A stretch of DNA of 64,000 nucleotides from Streptomyces orinoci (GCF_003121295.1 NZ_PHNC01000003.1:62001-126000), one strand, 5' to 3'; shown: positions 35,859 to 45,073, counted from the first letter of the stretch. Numbers and translations: made by a program. The notes: generated by a model not told the origin, from the letters alone.

Positions 35859-36824
35859 TCAGCGGGCCCGGCCGCGAGGCTTGAGCGGGACGGGCGGCAG
35901 CACCGGTGCCGGCAGCGGAGGGCCGTGGTAGCCGTGGACCTCGCCGAAGCGGGTGCCGGTCATCCAGTCCTCGCGGGCGCGGGCGATCTCCTCATGGGTT
36001 CTCGCCACAAAGTTCCACCACATCAGGATCTTCTCCTCGAAGGGCTCACCGCCGAGCAGCATCAGGGCGCTGTCCACCTCGGCGCGCAGCGGGAGTTCGG
36101 AGCGTCCGCAGCCCAGGTAGAGCAGGGCGCCGGGAGCGAGGGGGACGCCGTCCACTTCGGCCTCGCCGGACATGGACAGGGCGGCGTATTCGAAGTCCGG
36201 TTCCAGGGGGAGACAGGCGGTGGTGCCGGAGGGGAGGGTGAGGTCGGCGCCGACGATCGGGGTGTAGGTGGTGGCGGGGGAGGAGGCGCCGTCCAGCCGA
36301 CCGAGGATGACGGTGGCCTGCAGGCCACCGCCGGTGATCCGGGGCAGCTCGGGGTGGTGCTCCCAGCCCGGCGCGGTATGGCGGTAGGCGTCGGGCAGCG
36401 CCACCCACAACTGGGCGCCGTGGAGCAGACGGGCGTGTTGGCGCGGCGATTCCTCGGAGTGGGCGATGGCCCGACCCGCAGTCATCACGCCCAACTGGCC
36501 GGGCCGCAGGGTCTGCAGACTGCCCAGGCTGTCGCGGTGCAGCACCTCGCCGTCGTGCAGCCAGCTGACCGTTTGCAGGCCCATATGCGGATGCGGGGGC
36601 ACCTGCATACCGGGCTCGCCGGCGATGTCGTCCGGGCCGTAGTGATCGACAAAGCACCAGGCCCCCACCATGCGCCGGCCCAGGCTGGGCAACAGCCGCC
36701 GTACCACGGTGCTTTCGCCCAGCGGGATGTCCTTGGCCGGCAACAGGTCGCGTACCGGCCCGGTGCTGACACCGGCGCGGCCGCCGCAGAGGGTGGTGGC
36801 GGGTTTGCGGTCGAGATTGCTCAT
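35859..36824 (-). CDS. Pirin family protein
   Basis: 321 residues, double cupin. The N-terminal cupin has iron-ligand positions in PHPHMGLQTVSWL, LHRDSLG and AIAHSEES. The C-terminal cupin ends with ILMWWNFVARTHEEIARAR, a typical pirin closing motif. Pirins are iron proteins with redox or quercetinase-like activities; the role here is unknown. It starts inside the stop of the MazG-like gene (ATGA overlap), so they form a two-gene operon. Confidence 0.93.
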   Translation of the reverse strand: MSNLDRKPATTLCGGRAGVSTGPVRDLLPAKDIPLGESTVVRRLLPSLGRRMVGAWCFVDHYGPDDIAGEPGMQVPPHPHMGLQTVSWLHDGEVLHRDSLGSLQTLRPGQLGVMTAGRAIAHSEESPRQHARLLHGAQLWVALPDAYRHTAPGWEHHPELPRITGGGLQATVILGRLDGASSPATTYTPIVGADLTLPSGTTACLPLEPDFEYAALSMSGEAEVDGVPLAPGALLYLGCGRSELPLRAEVDSALMLLGGEPFEEKILMWWNFVARTHEEIARAREDWMTGTRFGEVHGYHGPPLPAPVLPPVPLKPRGRAR

Positions 36825-37180
36825 GGGGGCAGGGTTTCATCCGCCCTGGCCGGGGCCTTGGTCAACGCGTCGATGCGGCGGGTGACGCGCCGGGCGTGCT
36901 CGTCGAACAGGGCGGCGGGGTCGTCGGTGAAGCGGTGCAGCGCGGTGGCGGCGGTGATGATGACATCGCACAGTTCGGCGGCCACATCGGCCCGTTGATG
37001 GGTCACCCCCTTGCGGGGGTTCTGGCCGGTCATTCCGATATATGCCTGCATCACCTCACCGGCTTCCTCGGCGAGCTTCATCAGCCGCAGGGCGGTCTCG
37101 TGTGCACCGGTGCCATTGGCGGCGTCCAGCCAGGCCGCCGAGCGGCGGGCGACCTCCCAGAGGGGGCCGGTCTCGTTCAT
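36821..37180 (-). CDS. MazG-like nucleotide pyrophosphohydrolase family protein
   Basis: 119 residues from the ATG at 37180 with GGAG six bases upstream. All-alpha NTP-PPase fold: LMKLAEEAGEVMQAYIG contributes the first EExxE metal motif (~36-42), and AELCDVIITAATAL the second ExxD motif (~70). Half the size of E. coli MazG, as in dUTPase-like / HisE-like short members. Likely cleans abnormal nucleotides; substrate not predictable. Overlaps pirin by four bases. Confidence 0.85.
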   Translation of the reverse strand: MNETGPLWEVARRSAAWLDAANGTGAHETALRLMKLAEEAGEVMQAYIGMTGQNPRKGVTHQRADVAAELCDVIITAATALHRFTDDPAALFDEHARRVTRRIDALTKAPARADETLPP

Positions 37181-37224
37181 GGGAAGCTCCGGATCATGGG
37201 GCATGGGGCAACAGTAAAGGGCGC

Positions 37225-37400
37225 CCGTTCGGGGTGCGGGCCGCGGCCTCATGCGGCTCCGTCGCGTGGCCGCGACCGGCCACAGGTGGCCCGCACCTGA
37301 CACATGACCGACGAGGAACGGCCCCATCCCCTCGGTCACGCGTCAAGTGCAGGGCGTCTGTGGCCGGTCGCGCAGTTCCCCCGCCCCTTACGGGGCGCCC
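37225..37400. repeat. Dispersed Streptomyces 3'-end repeat, copy 3 (two units)
   Basis: One unit at 37225-37290 is bounded by GTGCGGGCC and GGCCCGCAC in inverted order. A second at ~37360-37400 contains GGCCGGTCGCGCAGTTCCC and the hairpin CGCCCC-TTAC-GGGGCG. They lie at the 3' end of the GNAT gene and upstream of the MazG-like gene; terminator role inferred. Confidence 0.65.
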
Positions 37401-37420
37401 CGAGAGCAATCGGACAGGCC

Positions 37421-38263
37421 CTAACCGAGCTCCAGCGTGGTGACCCCGAACACCCGCTCCACGGGGGTCGTGGGCGCCGCGCCGTGGTACATCCGCACCG
37501 TGTGGGAGACGGCCGTCAGACCCCATGCCTGGGCCATGGCGCAGGCGGCGGCGTGCGGCTCGGGGATGTCCAGGGACACCTCGTGGCCGGGTTCCAGGGT
37601 GGCGGTGAGGGCATCGAAGACGGCCCCGGCGTCGTCGGCGGAGTCGGCGAACAGCGGCCCGATGCGGTATCCCTGGCCGGCGGGGCGGATCACCCCGTAC
37701 CCGCTGATCCGTCCGTCCCGCAGCCGGACGTATGCCGTGTGACCGTCGGCGGTCAGCCAGCGCCGCAGAAACGCGGGCCGCTCGGCGGGGAAGCAGTGCC
37801 GGTCGTAGGCCGTGACGGCGCCGAGCCGGTCGGCGGTGAACGGCACGGCGTCCAAGGGGTGTTGGGCGGCGGCCGGCCGCCCCGAGTAGCGCAGAGTGCG
37901 GTACGCGGAGGTGAAACCGGAGCGCTTGTAGGTGTCCTCCTGCTCGGGCACCGCATCCAGGCCCACCGTGCGCTCTCCGGCGTGCGGGAAGGCCGCTTGC
38001 CAGGTGGCCAGGCCCAGACCCCGGCCGCGGAACTCCGGATGCACCAGATAGAAGCCGAGGAAGGCGAAGGCGGGGGAGTAGGTGACCACGGATATCGCGG
38101 AGACCACCCGCCCGTCGTCCAGGCGCCCCAGGAAGAAGCCCTCCGGATCGGTGGGGTGGAAGCAGGTCTCGTCCCCCTCGCCCGGATTCCAGCCCTCCGC
38201 CTTCGCCCAGGCGACGGCCTGCCGCCACTCCTCCAGCGAGGCACGGGAAACGGTGAGATTCAT
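37421..38263 (-). CDS. GNAT acetyltransferase with C-terminal second domain
   Basis: 280 residues from the ATG at 38263; in-frame starts at 38284 and 38296 are possible. N-terminal GNAT domain with acetyl-CoA loop VHPEFRGRGLGLATW (~82-96), then an Acetyltransf_18-like C-terminal domain (AYDRHCFPAERPAFLRRWL, YRIGPLFAD). Such two-domain proteins act on small molecules rather than ribosomal proteins; the substrate is unknown. No close operon partner; permease gene ends 51 bases upstream. Confidence 0.85.
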   Translation of the reverse strand: MNLTVSRASLEEWRQAVAWAKAEGWNPGEGDETCFHPTDPEGFFLGRLDDGRVVSAISVVTYSPAFAFLGFYLVHPEFRGRGLGLATWQAAFPHAGERTVGLDAVPEQEDTYKRSGFTSAYRTLRYSGRPAAAQHPLDAVPFTADRLGAVTAYDRHCFPAERPAFLRRWLTADGHTAYVRLRDGRISGYGVIRPAGQGYRIGPLFADSADDAGAVFDALTATLEPGHEVSLDIPEPHAAACAMAQAWGLTAVSHTVRMYHGAAPTTPVERVFGVTTLELG

Positions 38264-38314
38264 CGGTGCGCGGTCCTTTTCCATATGCATTTCCATGACG
38301 TCCGGGGAGCGGTT

Positions 38315-39856
38315 TCAGATCAGGTCCATCGCGGCCACCTCGTCGGGACTGCCATAACTCACCGGCCCCTTGAAGCGGCGGCGGGCGGTGGCGAACCACC
38401 AGACCGTGGCGATCAGCAGTACCACACCCAGCGCGATGGGCGCGTAGTTGAAGGACTGGGCGGTGATCGGCGAAGCCTGCGGCAGCATGAACAGCACATT
38501 GCTGAGCCCGATCCACAGCACCGCCAGGGCCGCCACCGGCCGTCCCCAGCGCCCCAAGTGCCAGGGTCCCGGCCGGAATTCCCGCAGCCGCAGCCGGAGG
38601 AAAATCGGTACCCCGTAGGCCAGGAACAGCCCCACCACATTGATGCTGACCACGGCGGTGAAGGCGACCTTGGACCACCAGCCGGGCACCACCAGCACCA
38701 GGGCGCAGACCGCGGCCAGCCACACCGCCTTGACGGGGGTGCGGGTGCGCGGGGACACCGAGTGCCACAGCCGGGAGCCGGGCATGGCTCCGTCCCGGGA
38801 AAAGGCGAAGATCTGCCGGGTGTTGCTGGTCATATTGGCCAGCCCGCAGAACAGCATGGCCCCGATCACCACCAGCAGCAGCACCTTGGCGGTGGTCATC
38901 CCCAGCGCGTCGATGAGGATCTGCACCGGTGGGGCGTCCGCGGCCGCCTCCTTGGTGTAGTCGGTGACGGCATAGACCAGGGCCAGCATCAGCATCAGCC
39001 CGGTCAGCGCGGAAAAGCCGATGGAACGCACAATGCCCCGGGGCGCGTTCACCGTGGCCTGCACGGTCTCCTCGGACATATGGAAACTGCCGTCGAAGCC
39101 GGTGAAGGTCCAGCTGGTGACCAGCAGGCCGAGCAGCCCGGCGTAAAAGGCGCTGCCGAAACCGGTGTTGTTCACCGAATGCAGCACAAAGGAAGGCGAC
39201 TGGTGGTGCGAGGGCACCGAGACCAGTGCGGTGACGATCACCACCAGGCCCACCAGCAGCCACCACACCGAGATCCGGTTCACCACCGCCACCAGCCGCA
39301 CCGTATAGGTGTTGGCCAGCGCCTGGATGAGCAGAATGGCCGCGGTGATCAGCACGGTCTGCTGCCGTGTCGGCTGGTACGAGGACCACTGCATGGCGAC
39401 AAAGGACTGGATAAAGGTGGCCGCCGCGTAGTCCGTGGCGGCGGTACCGCCCACCTGTCCCACGAAGTTGAGCCACCCGGTGTACCAGGACCAGGCGCCC
39501 TGATGCCGCTTGGCCAGCTTGCCGGCCGAGAAGTACAGGGCGCCGCTGGTGGGGTAGGCGGAGGCGATCTCGGCCATGGAGGCACCCACGAACAGCACCA
39601 TCACCGACACCCCGATCCAGCCGAACACCAGCACCCGTGGGCCGCCGGCGTTCATCCCGAAGCCGAAGGAGGAGAAGATCCCGGAGAGGATATTGATGAT
39701 GGTGAAGGAGATGGCGAAGTTGTCGAACGCCCGGAAACGCCGGGTGAGTTTGCGCGGATAGCCCATGGCGTGCAGGGTCGCGTCGTCGTCCAGGGCGACG
39801 CTGGCGGCGGCCTGCCGGTGTGCTCGGTCCTGAGCGGGGGACGGGGTCTCCGTCAT
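38315..39856 (-). CDS. APC superfamily amino-acid/amine permease
   Basis: 513 residues from the ATG at 39856 behind AAGGAAGAAGG. Twelve hydrophobic helices. The ACT-type signature is visible: FAISFTIINILSGIFSSFGFG (TM1), MAEIASAYPTSGALYF (TM2 and loop) and SWTFTGFDGSFHMSEET with a glycine break in TM6. The group includes GABA, choline-like amine and basic amino acid permeases. The N-terminal ~40 residues are cytosolic (GYPRKLTRRFRAFDNFA). Single gene, followed by the GNAT gene. Confidence 0.9.
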   Translation of the reverse strand: MTETPSPAQDRAHRQAAASVALDDDATLHAMGYPRKLTRRFRAFDNFAISFTIINILSGIFSSFGFGMNAGGPRVLVFGWIGVSVMVLFVGASMAEIASAYPTSGALYFSAGKLAKRHQGAWSWYTGWLNFVGQVGGTAATDYAAATFIQSFVAMQWSSYQPTRQQTVLITAAILLIQALANTYTVRLVAVVNRISVWWLLVGLVVIVTALVSVPSHHQSPSFVLHSVNNTGFGSAFYAGLLGLLVTSWTFTGFDGSFHMSEETVQATVNAPRGIVRSIGFSALTGLMLMLALVYAVTDYTKEAAADAPPVQILIDALGMTTAKVLLLVVIGAMLFCGLANMTSNTRQIFAFSRDGAMPGSRLWHSVSPRTRTPVKAVWLAAVCALVLVVPGWWSKVAFTAVVSINVVGLFLAYGVPIFLRLRLREFRPGPWHLGRWGRPVAALAVLWIGLSNVLFMLPQASPITAQSFNYAPIALGVVLLIATVWWFATARRRFKGPVSYGSPDEVAAMDLI

Positions 39857-39894
39857 CTGCACCTTCTTCCTTACGATGGAGTCGGGAACCGGAA

Positions 39895-40860
39895 TCAGTC
39901 CGCGCCGGGCACCGGCAGCCGGCAGCGCCGCCGGGCTCTGGTCAACTGCTCCTCCGGAGCGCCGAAAACGCTCCAGGGCATGCGCGAGGCATAGGGGCCC
40001 ATGGCCGCCAGCACCGTCCGGGCCTCCTCCTGGCACTCGGCCATCAGCAGGGCATGGGCCAGATAGGCCAGATCGACGACCGGGGTGAAGCGGTACTCCG
40101 CCACCTTGGGAAACCAGTGCCGGTAGATGTCCAGAGCCAGGCTTCGACAGCGGTGCTGCTCCCAGACCCGGTCCGCCAGCGGGTCGGCCCGTGGGTCATA
40201 GTCCTCCACCCGGGCCACCAGCGGGAGCAGCCGCACCGGGGAGTCGGCCGGCGCCCGGTTGCTGAGAAACTCCACCACATCCCAGCGGGCGCTGGCCGAG
40301 CCGCCGTGCCGGGCGAAGTAGAAGGCCAGAAAGCGGTGATGGGCCTCGCGGTTGAAGGGATCCAGGCTCAGCGCCCGGGAGAACAGCACCCAGGGACCGC
40401 GGGGCGCGGTCAGCATGCCGCGGGGCGCCGGGTCATTGGGGCGGTCTATCCGGGCCAGGGCCAGCCGGGCCGCCCAAGGGGTGGGATCCCGCGGTGACAT
40501 CAGCGCCGCCTGGTCACAGGCGGCCTGGGCGATACGGACCAGGGAGGCGGCCCGGCTGTCCCCGGCGTCGGCCATCCGCAGCGCCCGCAGCATGGCCACC
40601 CGGGCCCACAACAGGGCGGCGTCCGCGCTGGGTTCCTCGGCCAGCCGGCGCTCGGCCAGATCGGAGTCGGCGGATATGGAGGCCAGTACCAGGGAACGGT
40701 GGGCGCGCAGCGCGAAGTCCTCCCGGGCGTCCCCGAGCACGGCCAGCGCGCTGTGGTAGTGCCCGGCCTGGACATCCACACAGGCCTGGGCCAACTCATG
40801 GTCGTCCGCCGCCGGATGCCAGACATACCGGCCCTCGAATGTGCCCGCGATCATGCTCAC
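39895..40860 (-). CDS. Conserved hypothetical, helical repeat protein
   Basis: 321 residues, Ala/Arg/Leu-rich and almost entirely helical, resembling TPR-type arrays (LAQACVDVQAGHYHSALAVLGDA; ARVAMLRALRMADAG; FSRALSLDPFNREAHHRFLAFYF). No signal peptide or catalytic motif seen. It is divergent from the sigma-factor operon across a 430-base regulatory region with phased direct repeats, suggesting joint control. I cannot name the family. Confidence 0.75.
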   Translation of the reverse strand: MSMIAGTFEGRYVWHPAADDHELAQACVDVQAGHYHSALAVLGDAREDFALRAHRSLVLASISADSDLAERRLAEEPSADAALLWARVAMLRALRMADAGDSRAASLVRIAQAACDQAALMSPRDPTPWAARLALARIDRPNDPAPRGMLTAPRGPWVLFSRALSLDPFNREAHHRFLAFYFARHGGSASARWDVVEFLSNRAPADSPVRLLPLVARVEDYDPRADPLADRVWEQHRCRSLALDIYRHWFPKVAEYRFTPVVDLAYLAHALLMAECQEEARTVLAAMGPYASRMPWSVFGAPEEQLTRARRRCRLPVPGAD

Positions 40861-41291
40861 CTGCCACCCATCGGCGCTGTCTTACGGACAAACACCCGTT
40901 TTCGCACGCCCTGTCCGTGCCGGGCCCGGCCGAATGTGCTTACCGTTCGCATCGGCAGGCTCACCGTTCGCACCGGCAGCAGGTCACACCTTACTCATCA
41001 AGCTCTCGGCGGGAAGTCCATCCGGAAGATCGACTGCCGTATCCGGCCCGGCAGTTACCGGAATCTGGTGTTCCGTAAGATTTTACCCGGGCTACCGGCA
41101 CGAATTGGTCTCGGTGAGCGCCATTACCGGCGGAGGGGAGAGAAGGATGTCGTCCCTCGGGGCCGTGAGCGGACGAGGGGAGCGGACCGCCCGGCCCGGC
41201 TCACCATCATCACAACCGGAGGGATCCCCAGTTCAGTGAACCCACACCACGCAGGCGATCGGCGGACCGACCGGCGGCGAGGGGGCGAGCG
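40861..41291. promoter_or_regulatory. Divergent regulatory region with phased direct repeats
   Basis: Two 17-base repeats ACCGTTCGCATCGGCAG (40942-40958) and ACCGTTCGCACCGGCAG (40963-40979) start exactly 21 bases apart, two helix turns. This fits a protein binding both on one DNA face. A tract around 41070-41100 is unusually AT-rich. No gene is evident in these 431 bases. Confidence 0.55.
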
Positions 41292-41843
41292 TTGACGCCC
41301 TCCTGCCGCGCGAGCACGCTTCCCGTGACCGAGCTGCCTGCCGACTACCGGGCCTTCCACCAGCTGTACCGCGGTGCCTATGTGCACTGGGCCGAGCTCT
41401 ATCTGGGCAATCGCCATGACGCCGAGGAGGCCGTGGACCAGGCCTTCGAGGACCTCTACTTCGTGTGGAGCGATGTGCTGCGGGCGGAGAACCCCAACGC
41501 CTATGCCTGGGCGGTGGTCAGACACCGGACCATCGACTGCGCCCGGGCCAGAGGCCGGCGCCCCACCGTCATCGACACCGCGGTCTTCGAGACCGAGGCG
41601 CTGGGCCGGGCCGTGGACCCGATCGGCGAACTGGAGCTGAGTCTGGCCGTCTACAAGGCCATCTGTGCCTTACCGGCCCGCCAGCACGATGTGATCGTGC
41701 TGCACTACTGCCTCGGCTTCAGCGTCCGGGAGACCGCCGACATCATGGGCATAACCCAGGGCGGGGTGCGCTCCACGGCCCGTCATGCCAGACACCGCCT
41801 GCACCAAGCGCTGGGACTGCAGAAGGAAGAGGAGCACCGGTGA
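41292..41843 (+). CDS. RNA polymerase sigma factor (ECF-like, sigma-70 family)
   Basis: 183 residues from the TTG at 41292 (GAGGGGG six bases upstream); a GTG at 41325 is an alternative. Region 2: YRAFHQLYRGAYVHWAELYLGNRHDAEEAVDQAFEDLYFVW-type helices (here named by positions ~18-58), with AYAWAVVRHRTIDCARARGRRP as the -10 recognition helix. Region 4 (~105-170): LPARQHDVIVLHYCLGFSVRETADIMGITQGGVRSTARHARH, read from ~115 to 157, with the HTH. No adjacent anti-sigma gene with a HATPase or membrane domain. Overlaps the next gene by four bases (GTGA). Confidence 0.9.
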   Translation: MTPSCRASTLPVTELPADYRAFHQLYRGAYVHWAELYLGNRHDAEEAVDQAFEDLYFVWSDVLRAENPNAYAWAVVRHRTIDCARARGRRPTVIDTAVFETEALGRAVDPIGELELSLAVYKAICALPARQHDVIVLHYCLGFSVRETADIMGITQGGVRSTARHARHRLHQALGLQKEEEHR

Positions 41844-42544
41844 CCGGATCACTCGACCACGTGCTGGCCAAGGCGCGCCTGGACCGGCGCCCCTACGCGA
41901 GCGCGGAGGTGGACCGGGCCGAGGCCCGGCTGGCCGCCCGCCTCACCGAGCGGATGTGGCGCGGGGCCCTGTGCTTCGACGACCAGATGGAACCGGCCCG
42001 GGCTGCGGCGGCCCGCGCCGCACAGCGCAACTACCTTCCGCACCGGGCCTTTTACCGGAGCCTGCGCAGCCTGTGCAAGACCGTGGTGGCCCAGGACCTG
42101 CACAAGCTGGGCACCTTCCTGGCCCACCGGCTGCTGGAGCCGGAGGGCGCCCTGGTGCTGGGCTGTGTGCTGCAACTGGCCGACCGTGAGGACAGTGCCC
42201 GGTTCTGGTGGCAGTTCGCGGCCGGGGCCGACGCGGCCTGGGCCGCCTGCTGTCTGTATCTGCACCATATGGCGCTGGGGGAGCGCCAGGAGGCCGAACT
42301 CTGGCGCAGGCACGCCGGGTTGGAGTCGCTGATCCCGGAGACCCCCGAGGAGATCGACCGCAATGACCTCAACACCGCGCTGCAGATGCTGGACGGGCTG
42401 CGCGACGGCGAGGGCTTCTCCCCGGCGGCCTCGGCGGTGATCGCCTATGTACCGGACGCGCTGGGCTTCGTGGACGAGGTCGATCTGCCGCTGCCGCAGC
42501 CGGACTTCCCTGAGCGCATCGAGGAACTCACGGCGGTGCACTAG
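41840..42544 (+). CDS. Hypothetical protein coupled to the sigma factor
   Basis: 234 residues from the GTG at 41840, overlapping the sigma-gene stop, with GGAG upstream. Predicted soluble and helical: RAEARLAARLTERMWRGALCFDDQ, YLPHRAFYRSLRSLCKTVV, WAACCLYLHHMALGERQEAELW. No zinc-type HxxxCxxC, no membrane helix and no HATPase, so not a recognised anti-sigma factor. Translational coupling argues for a functional link with the sigma factor, perhaps its partner or an effector. Confidence 0.75.
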   Translation: MTGSLDHVLAKARLDRRPYASAEVDRAEARLAARLTERMWRGALCFDDQMEPARAAAARAAQRNYLPHRAFYRSLRSLCKTVVAQDLHKLGTFLAHRLLEPEGALVLGCVLQLADREDSARFWWQFAAGADAAWAACCLYLHHMALGERQEAELWRRHAGLESLIPETPEEIDRNDLNTALQMLDGLRDGEGFSPAASAVIAYVPDALGFVDEVDLPLPQPDFPERIEELTAVH

Positions 42545-42740
42545 GGGGCCCTGTCAGGGGCGCGGGGCGTTTCTGTTTTGCGGCTCCGCCGCGTGGGCGT
42601 GACCAGCCACGGACGGCCCGCACTCGAAACGCAACCGGGGGCACCCGGACCCGCGATGGTGCCGCTGTCCCTGCCGCTCCGCCGCGTGGGCGCAGCCCAA
42701 CCACGAACTGCGCGCACCCGGAACCCAGCCGGCCCCGGAG
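42541..42740. repeat. Dispersed Streptomyces 3'-end repeat, copy 4 (inverted)
   Basis: On the reverse strand it reads GTGCGGGCCGTCCGTGGCTG, then CCCACGCGGCGGAGCCGCA and CGCCCCGCGCCCCT, nearly identical to copy 2. A second, shorter unit follows at ~42660-42720. It fills the gap between two convergent genes (the sigma partner and the M56 peptidase). Confidence 0.7.
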
Positions 42741-42745
42741 CCCCC

Positions 42746-43687
42746 TCAGCGACCGAGCGCGCTCAAGCCCGGCACAAAAGTCACCAGCAGCGGCACCGCC
42801 GGAACCAGCGCCGCCGCGGCGGTCAGCCGCAGCCGCCGCGCGGGCGTCAGCCGCGGTGCGGGCGCCAGCAGCCGGTCCACCCGGCCCGGCACCTGGGACA
42901 GCTGGGCCGGGCCAGGGCCGAACACCCCGCGGTCCTCGTTGAGTTCGACCAGCGCCAGAGCCGTGGTCAGCCGCCCGAAGCGCCGGGACGCCGCATCATC
43001 CGCCGCCAGCTCCACCAGCCGGTGCACCTGGTCACGGAAGGCGGCGAACACCGGCACCTGCGGAAAGCCGTTGGCCAGCGCGCCGGAGCAGTGCAGCAGC
43101 CAGTGGTGGCGGGCCCGGGCATGGCCCTGTTCATGGGCCAGCACGGCGTCCAACTGGGCGTCGTTCAGCCGTCGCAGGGCGCCGGTGGTGATCACCAGCC
43201 GGGGAGCCCAGCCGCCGCGCAGCAGCCAGGCGTCCGGGCGGTCGCCCTCCAGCAGCACCAGCCGCTCCGCGTCCGGCTCCTCACCCGGCAGCCGGGGCGA
43301 ACGCTCCCGCAGTTCGGCCCGGCGCCGCCGGCGGTCGGCCCGTGCGGTACGGACCTCACGGGTCAGCATCGCCGCGGTCCAGGCGGCGCCACAGGCCAGG
43401 GTGACGGCCAGCGGCTCGGCCCAAGGGCCGTAGCCGGTAAGGGAGTACGCCTCCACCACCCCGTTCGGCGCGGGGGCGAACACATTGCCGCGCACCCGGG
43501 TCCAGGCCGCGGCGGCGCTCAGCGCCATGGCGAGGGCGCAGCACAGCAGCACGGCGGCCACCACGCACTGCCACACCCAAAGGGCCAGCACGGGTTCACG
43601 ATCGGGCCAGTCGGCACGGGCCAGCACCCGGGGCGCCAGGGCGGCGATCAGCCCGCCGAGAGCCAGCAGCGCGAGCGGGACCATCAT
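42746..43687 (-). CDS. M56 family (BlaR1-like) membrane metallopeptidase
   Basis: 313 residues from the ATG at 43687. Three hydrophobic segments precede a cytosolic zinc peptidase domain with HEQGHARARHHWLL (HExxH, ~142) and a Glu downstream (LVELAADDAASRRFG, ~185). A last hydrophobic segment lies at the C-terminus (AAAALVPAVPLLVTFVPG). There is no penicillin-sensor domain, unlike BlaR1/MecR1, and no BlaI-type repressor gene nearby. In Streptomyces these lie beside a DUF5134 gene, as here. Confidence 0.9.
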   Translation of the reverse strand: MMVPLALLALGGLIAALAPRVLARADWPDREPVLALWVWQCVVAAVLLCCALAMALSAAAAWTRVRGNVFAPAPNGVVEAYSLTGYGPWAEPLAVTLACGAAWTAAMLTREVRTARADRRRRRAELRERSPRLPGEEPDAERLVLLEGDRPDAWLLRGGWAPRLVITTGALRRLNDAQLDAVLAHEQGHARARHHWLLHCSGALANGFPQVPVFAAFRDQVHRLVELAADDAASRRFGRLTTALALVELNEDRGVFGPGPAQLSQVPGRVDRLLAPAPRLTPARRLRLTAAAALVPAVPLLVTFVPGLSALGR

Positions 43688-43810
43688 GGGCGTCAGCCTA
43701 TGAGCGCGGCGGCCCGGCCAGAAACGTCTGGCGGCGGGAAAGTGACGCAGACCACTTCCGGCGCAGACCGCTCCGCCCGGTGAGCGGACCACCGGAGCAG
43801 GCGCGCGCAC

Positions 43811-44377
43811 TCACATGGTGAGCAGCATGGTGACCATGCCGATGCCCATGGACAGCCGGCAGGCCCGCGTCAGCTCCGGCCGCCGGGCCGGGACTGGCGC
43901 GGCCACCGCGCCCGGAGTCACGGCGGCGGGCAGCAGGGCAGGCACCGAACGGACCACGTACACCGCGAAGTACAGCAAGAGCAGCCCGGTGAGCGGTGGG
44001 GCCCCGGCCGGCCGGTGACCGGTGTGCCCGCCATGGCCGCCCTCGGGAGCGGCAGCCATGGCGAGGGCCATATAGACCATCGCGAATGCCCCTATGGCGT
44101 GGTGCAGATGATGACCACCGCCCTGCCGGCGCACCAGGGACAGCGCCCGCAGGCCCGCGGCCGCGAACACCGCGGCGAACAGCGCCGCTCCCCAGGACGG
44201 GGCGCCGGACATCCAGACCGGCAGGGCCATCACCGCCATACCCAGCGCCATCAGCGCATCGCCCCGCGCGGCCCGGCGCTCCCCCACGCCGCCGGCCCGC
44301 ACCCCACCCAGACAGTAGGCACCGGTAGCGGTGCACAGCACCACCAACAGCCAGCCGACCAGCGGCGGTTGATGCAT
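43811..44377 (-). CDS. DUF5134 family membrane protein
   Basis: 188 residues from the ATG at 44377 behind GGGGAGGTGT. Five or six hydrophobic helices; a His-rich loop (EGGHGGHTGHRPAG) and HHLHHAIGAFAMVYMALAM are reminiscent of metal-handling membrane proteins. DUF5134 has no known function; it usually accompanies an M56 peptidase and sometimes copper-related genes. The same-strand order peptidase downstream suggests an operon (123-base gap). Confidence 0.8.
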   Translation of the reverse strand: MHQPPLVGWLLVVLCTATGAYCLGGVRAGGVGERRAARGDALMALGMAVMALPVWMSGAPSWGAALFAAVFAAAGLRALSLVRRQGGGHHLHHAIGAFAMVYMALAMAAAPEGGHGGHTGHRPAGAPPLTGLLLLYFAVYVVRSVPALLPAAVTPGAVAAPVPARRPELTRACRLSMGIGMVTMLLTM

Positions 44378-44612
44378 GGCACACCTCCCCGGGGCACACG
44401 GTCCACCCCGGGAGAATGCCCAACTCGGCGTGTGTACACGGGAGCGCACAGAGGCGCACGGGGGCGCATGGTTCGCTTCCGCCCCGCGCCCCGGGCGGCC
44501 AGGGTGCGCCGGAGTCCGGCTCGGCCGTGTCCGGCGGCTTTGTCACCACCGCCATCGGCGCCCTGCCACCGCCATCGGTGCCCTGTCACCGCCGGGCGCG
44601 CAGCCCGGATCC

Positions 44613-45005
44613 CTAGACGCCCGGGCGGTAGCGCAATGGATGCCCCTCCGGCACCTCCACCACCGCGATCCGCACCCCGTCCGGATCGGCGATCCACATC
44701 TCCACCAGCCCCCAGGGCCGGCGCCGGGGCGGCTCGAGGATCTCCACCCCCTGGTCCAGCAACTCCCGGTGGGCTCCGTCGGCATCGGCCACCTGGAGCC
44801 ACAACTCCAGCCCGGGCGCTGGAGCTTGGGACGAGCGCCCGGAGACCTCCAGGAAGCCGCCGCCCAGGAAGTAGACGGTGCCGCGCTCCGGCCCCTCGCC
44901 GAACTCGCGGTAGACGGCCAGCCCCAGCGCACCGCCATAGAAGGCCCGGCTCCGCTCGGGATCGGTGGGCCGCAGCAGCACCCTGCTGCTCAGTACATGC
45001 ACCAT
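44613..45005 (-). CDS. VOC family protein (glyoxalase/dioxygenase fold)
   Basis: 130 residues, ATG at 45005. Two beta-alpha-beta-beta-beta modules: LSSRVLLRPTDPERSRAFYGGALGLAVYREF-like start (~5-35) and GLVEMWIADPDGVRIAVVEVPEGHPL at the end (~100-125). It keeps Glu in the second module but the first metal His is missing, so binding or resistance rather than dioxygenase action is possible. A TACAGT box 12 bases upstream of the ATG and no Shine-Dalgarno suggest a leaderless mRNA. Divergent from a GNAT gene. Confidence 0.85.
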   Translation of the reverse strand: MVHVLSSRVLLRPTDPERSRAFYGGALGLAVYREFGEGPERGTVYFLGGGFLEVSGRSSQAPAPGLELWLQVADADGAHRELLDQGVEILEPPRRRPWGLVEMWIADPDGVRIAVVEVPEGHPLRYRPGV

Positions 45006-45073
45006 GCTCGAAACTGTACGCAGACCCCTCCGGTTAGGCTCGGCTGTGCCGTAGTACGGCATGGAAGAGCCCA

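Noticed and set aside
37304..39994. 896-codon plus-strand frame
   Set aside because: Antisense to GNAT and APC permease genes; composition (Gly, His, Gln) is that of a shadow frame.
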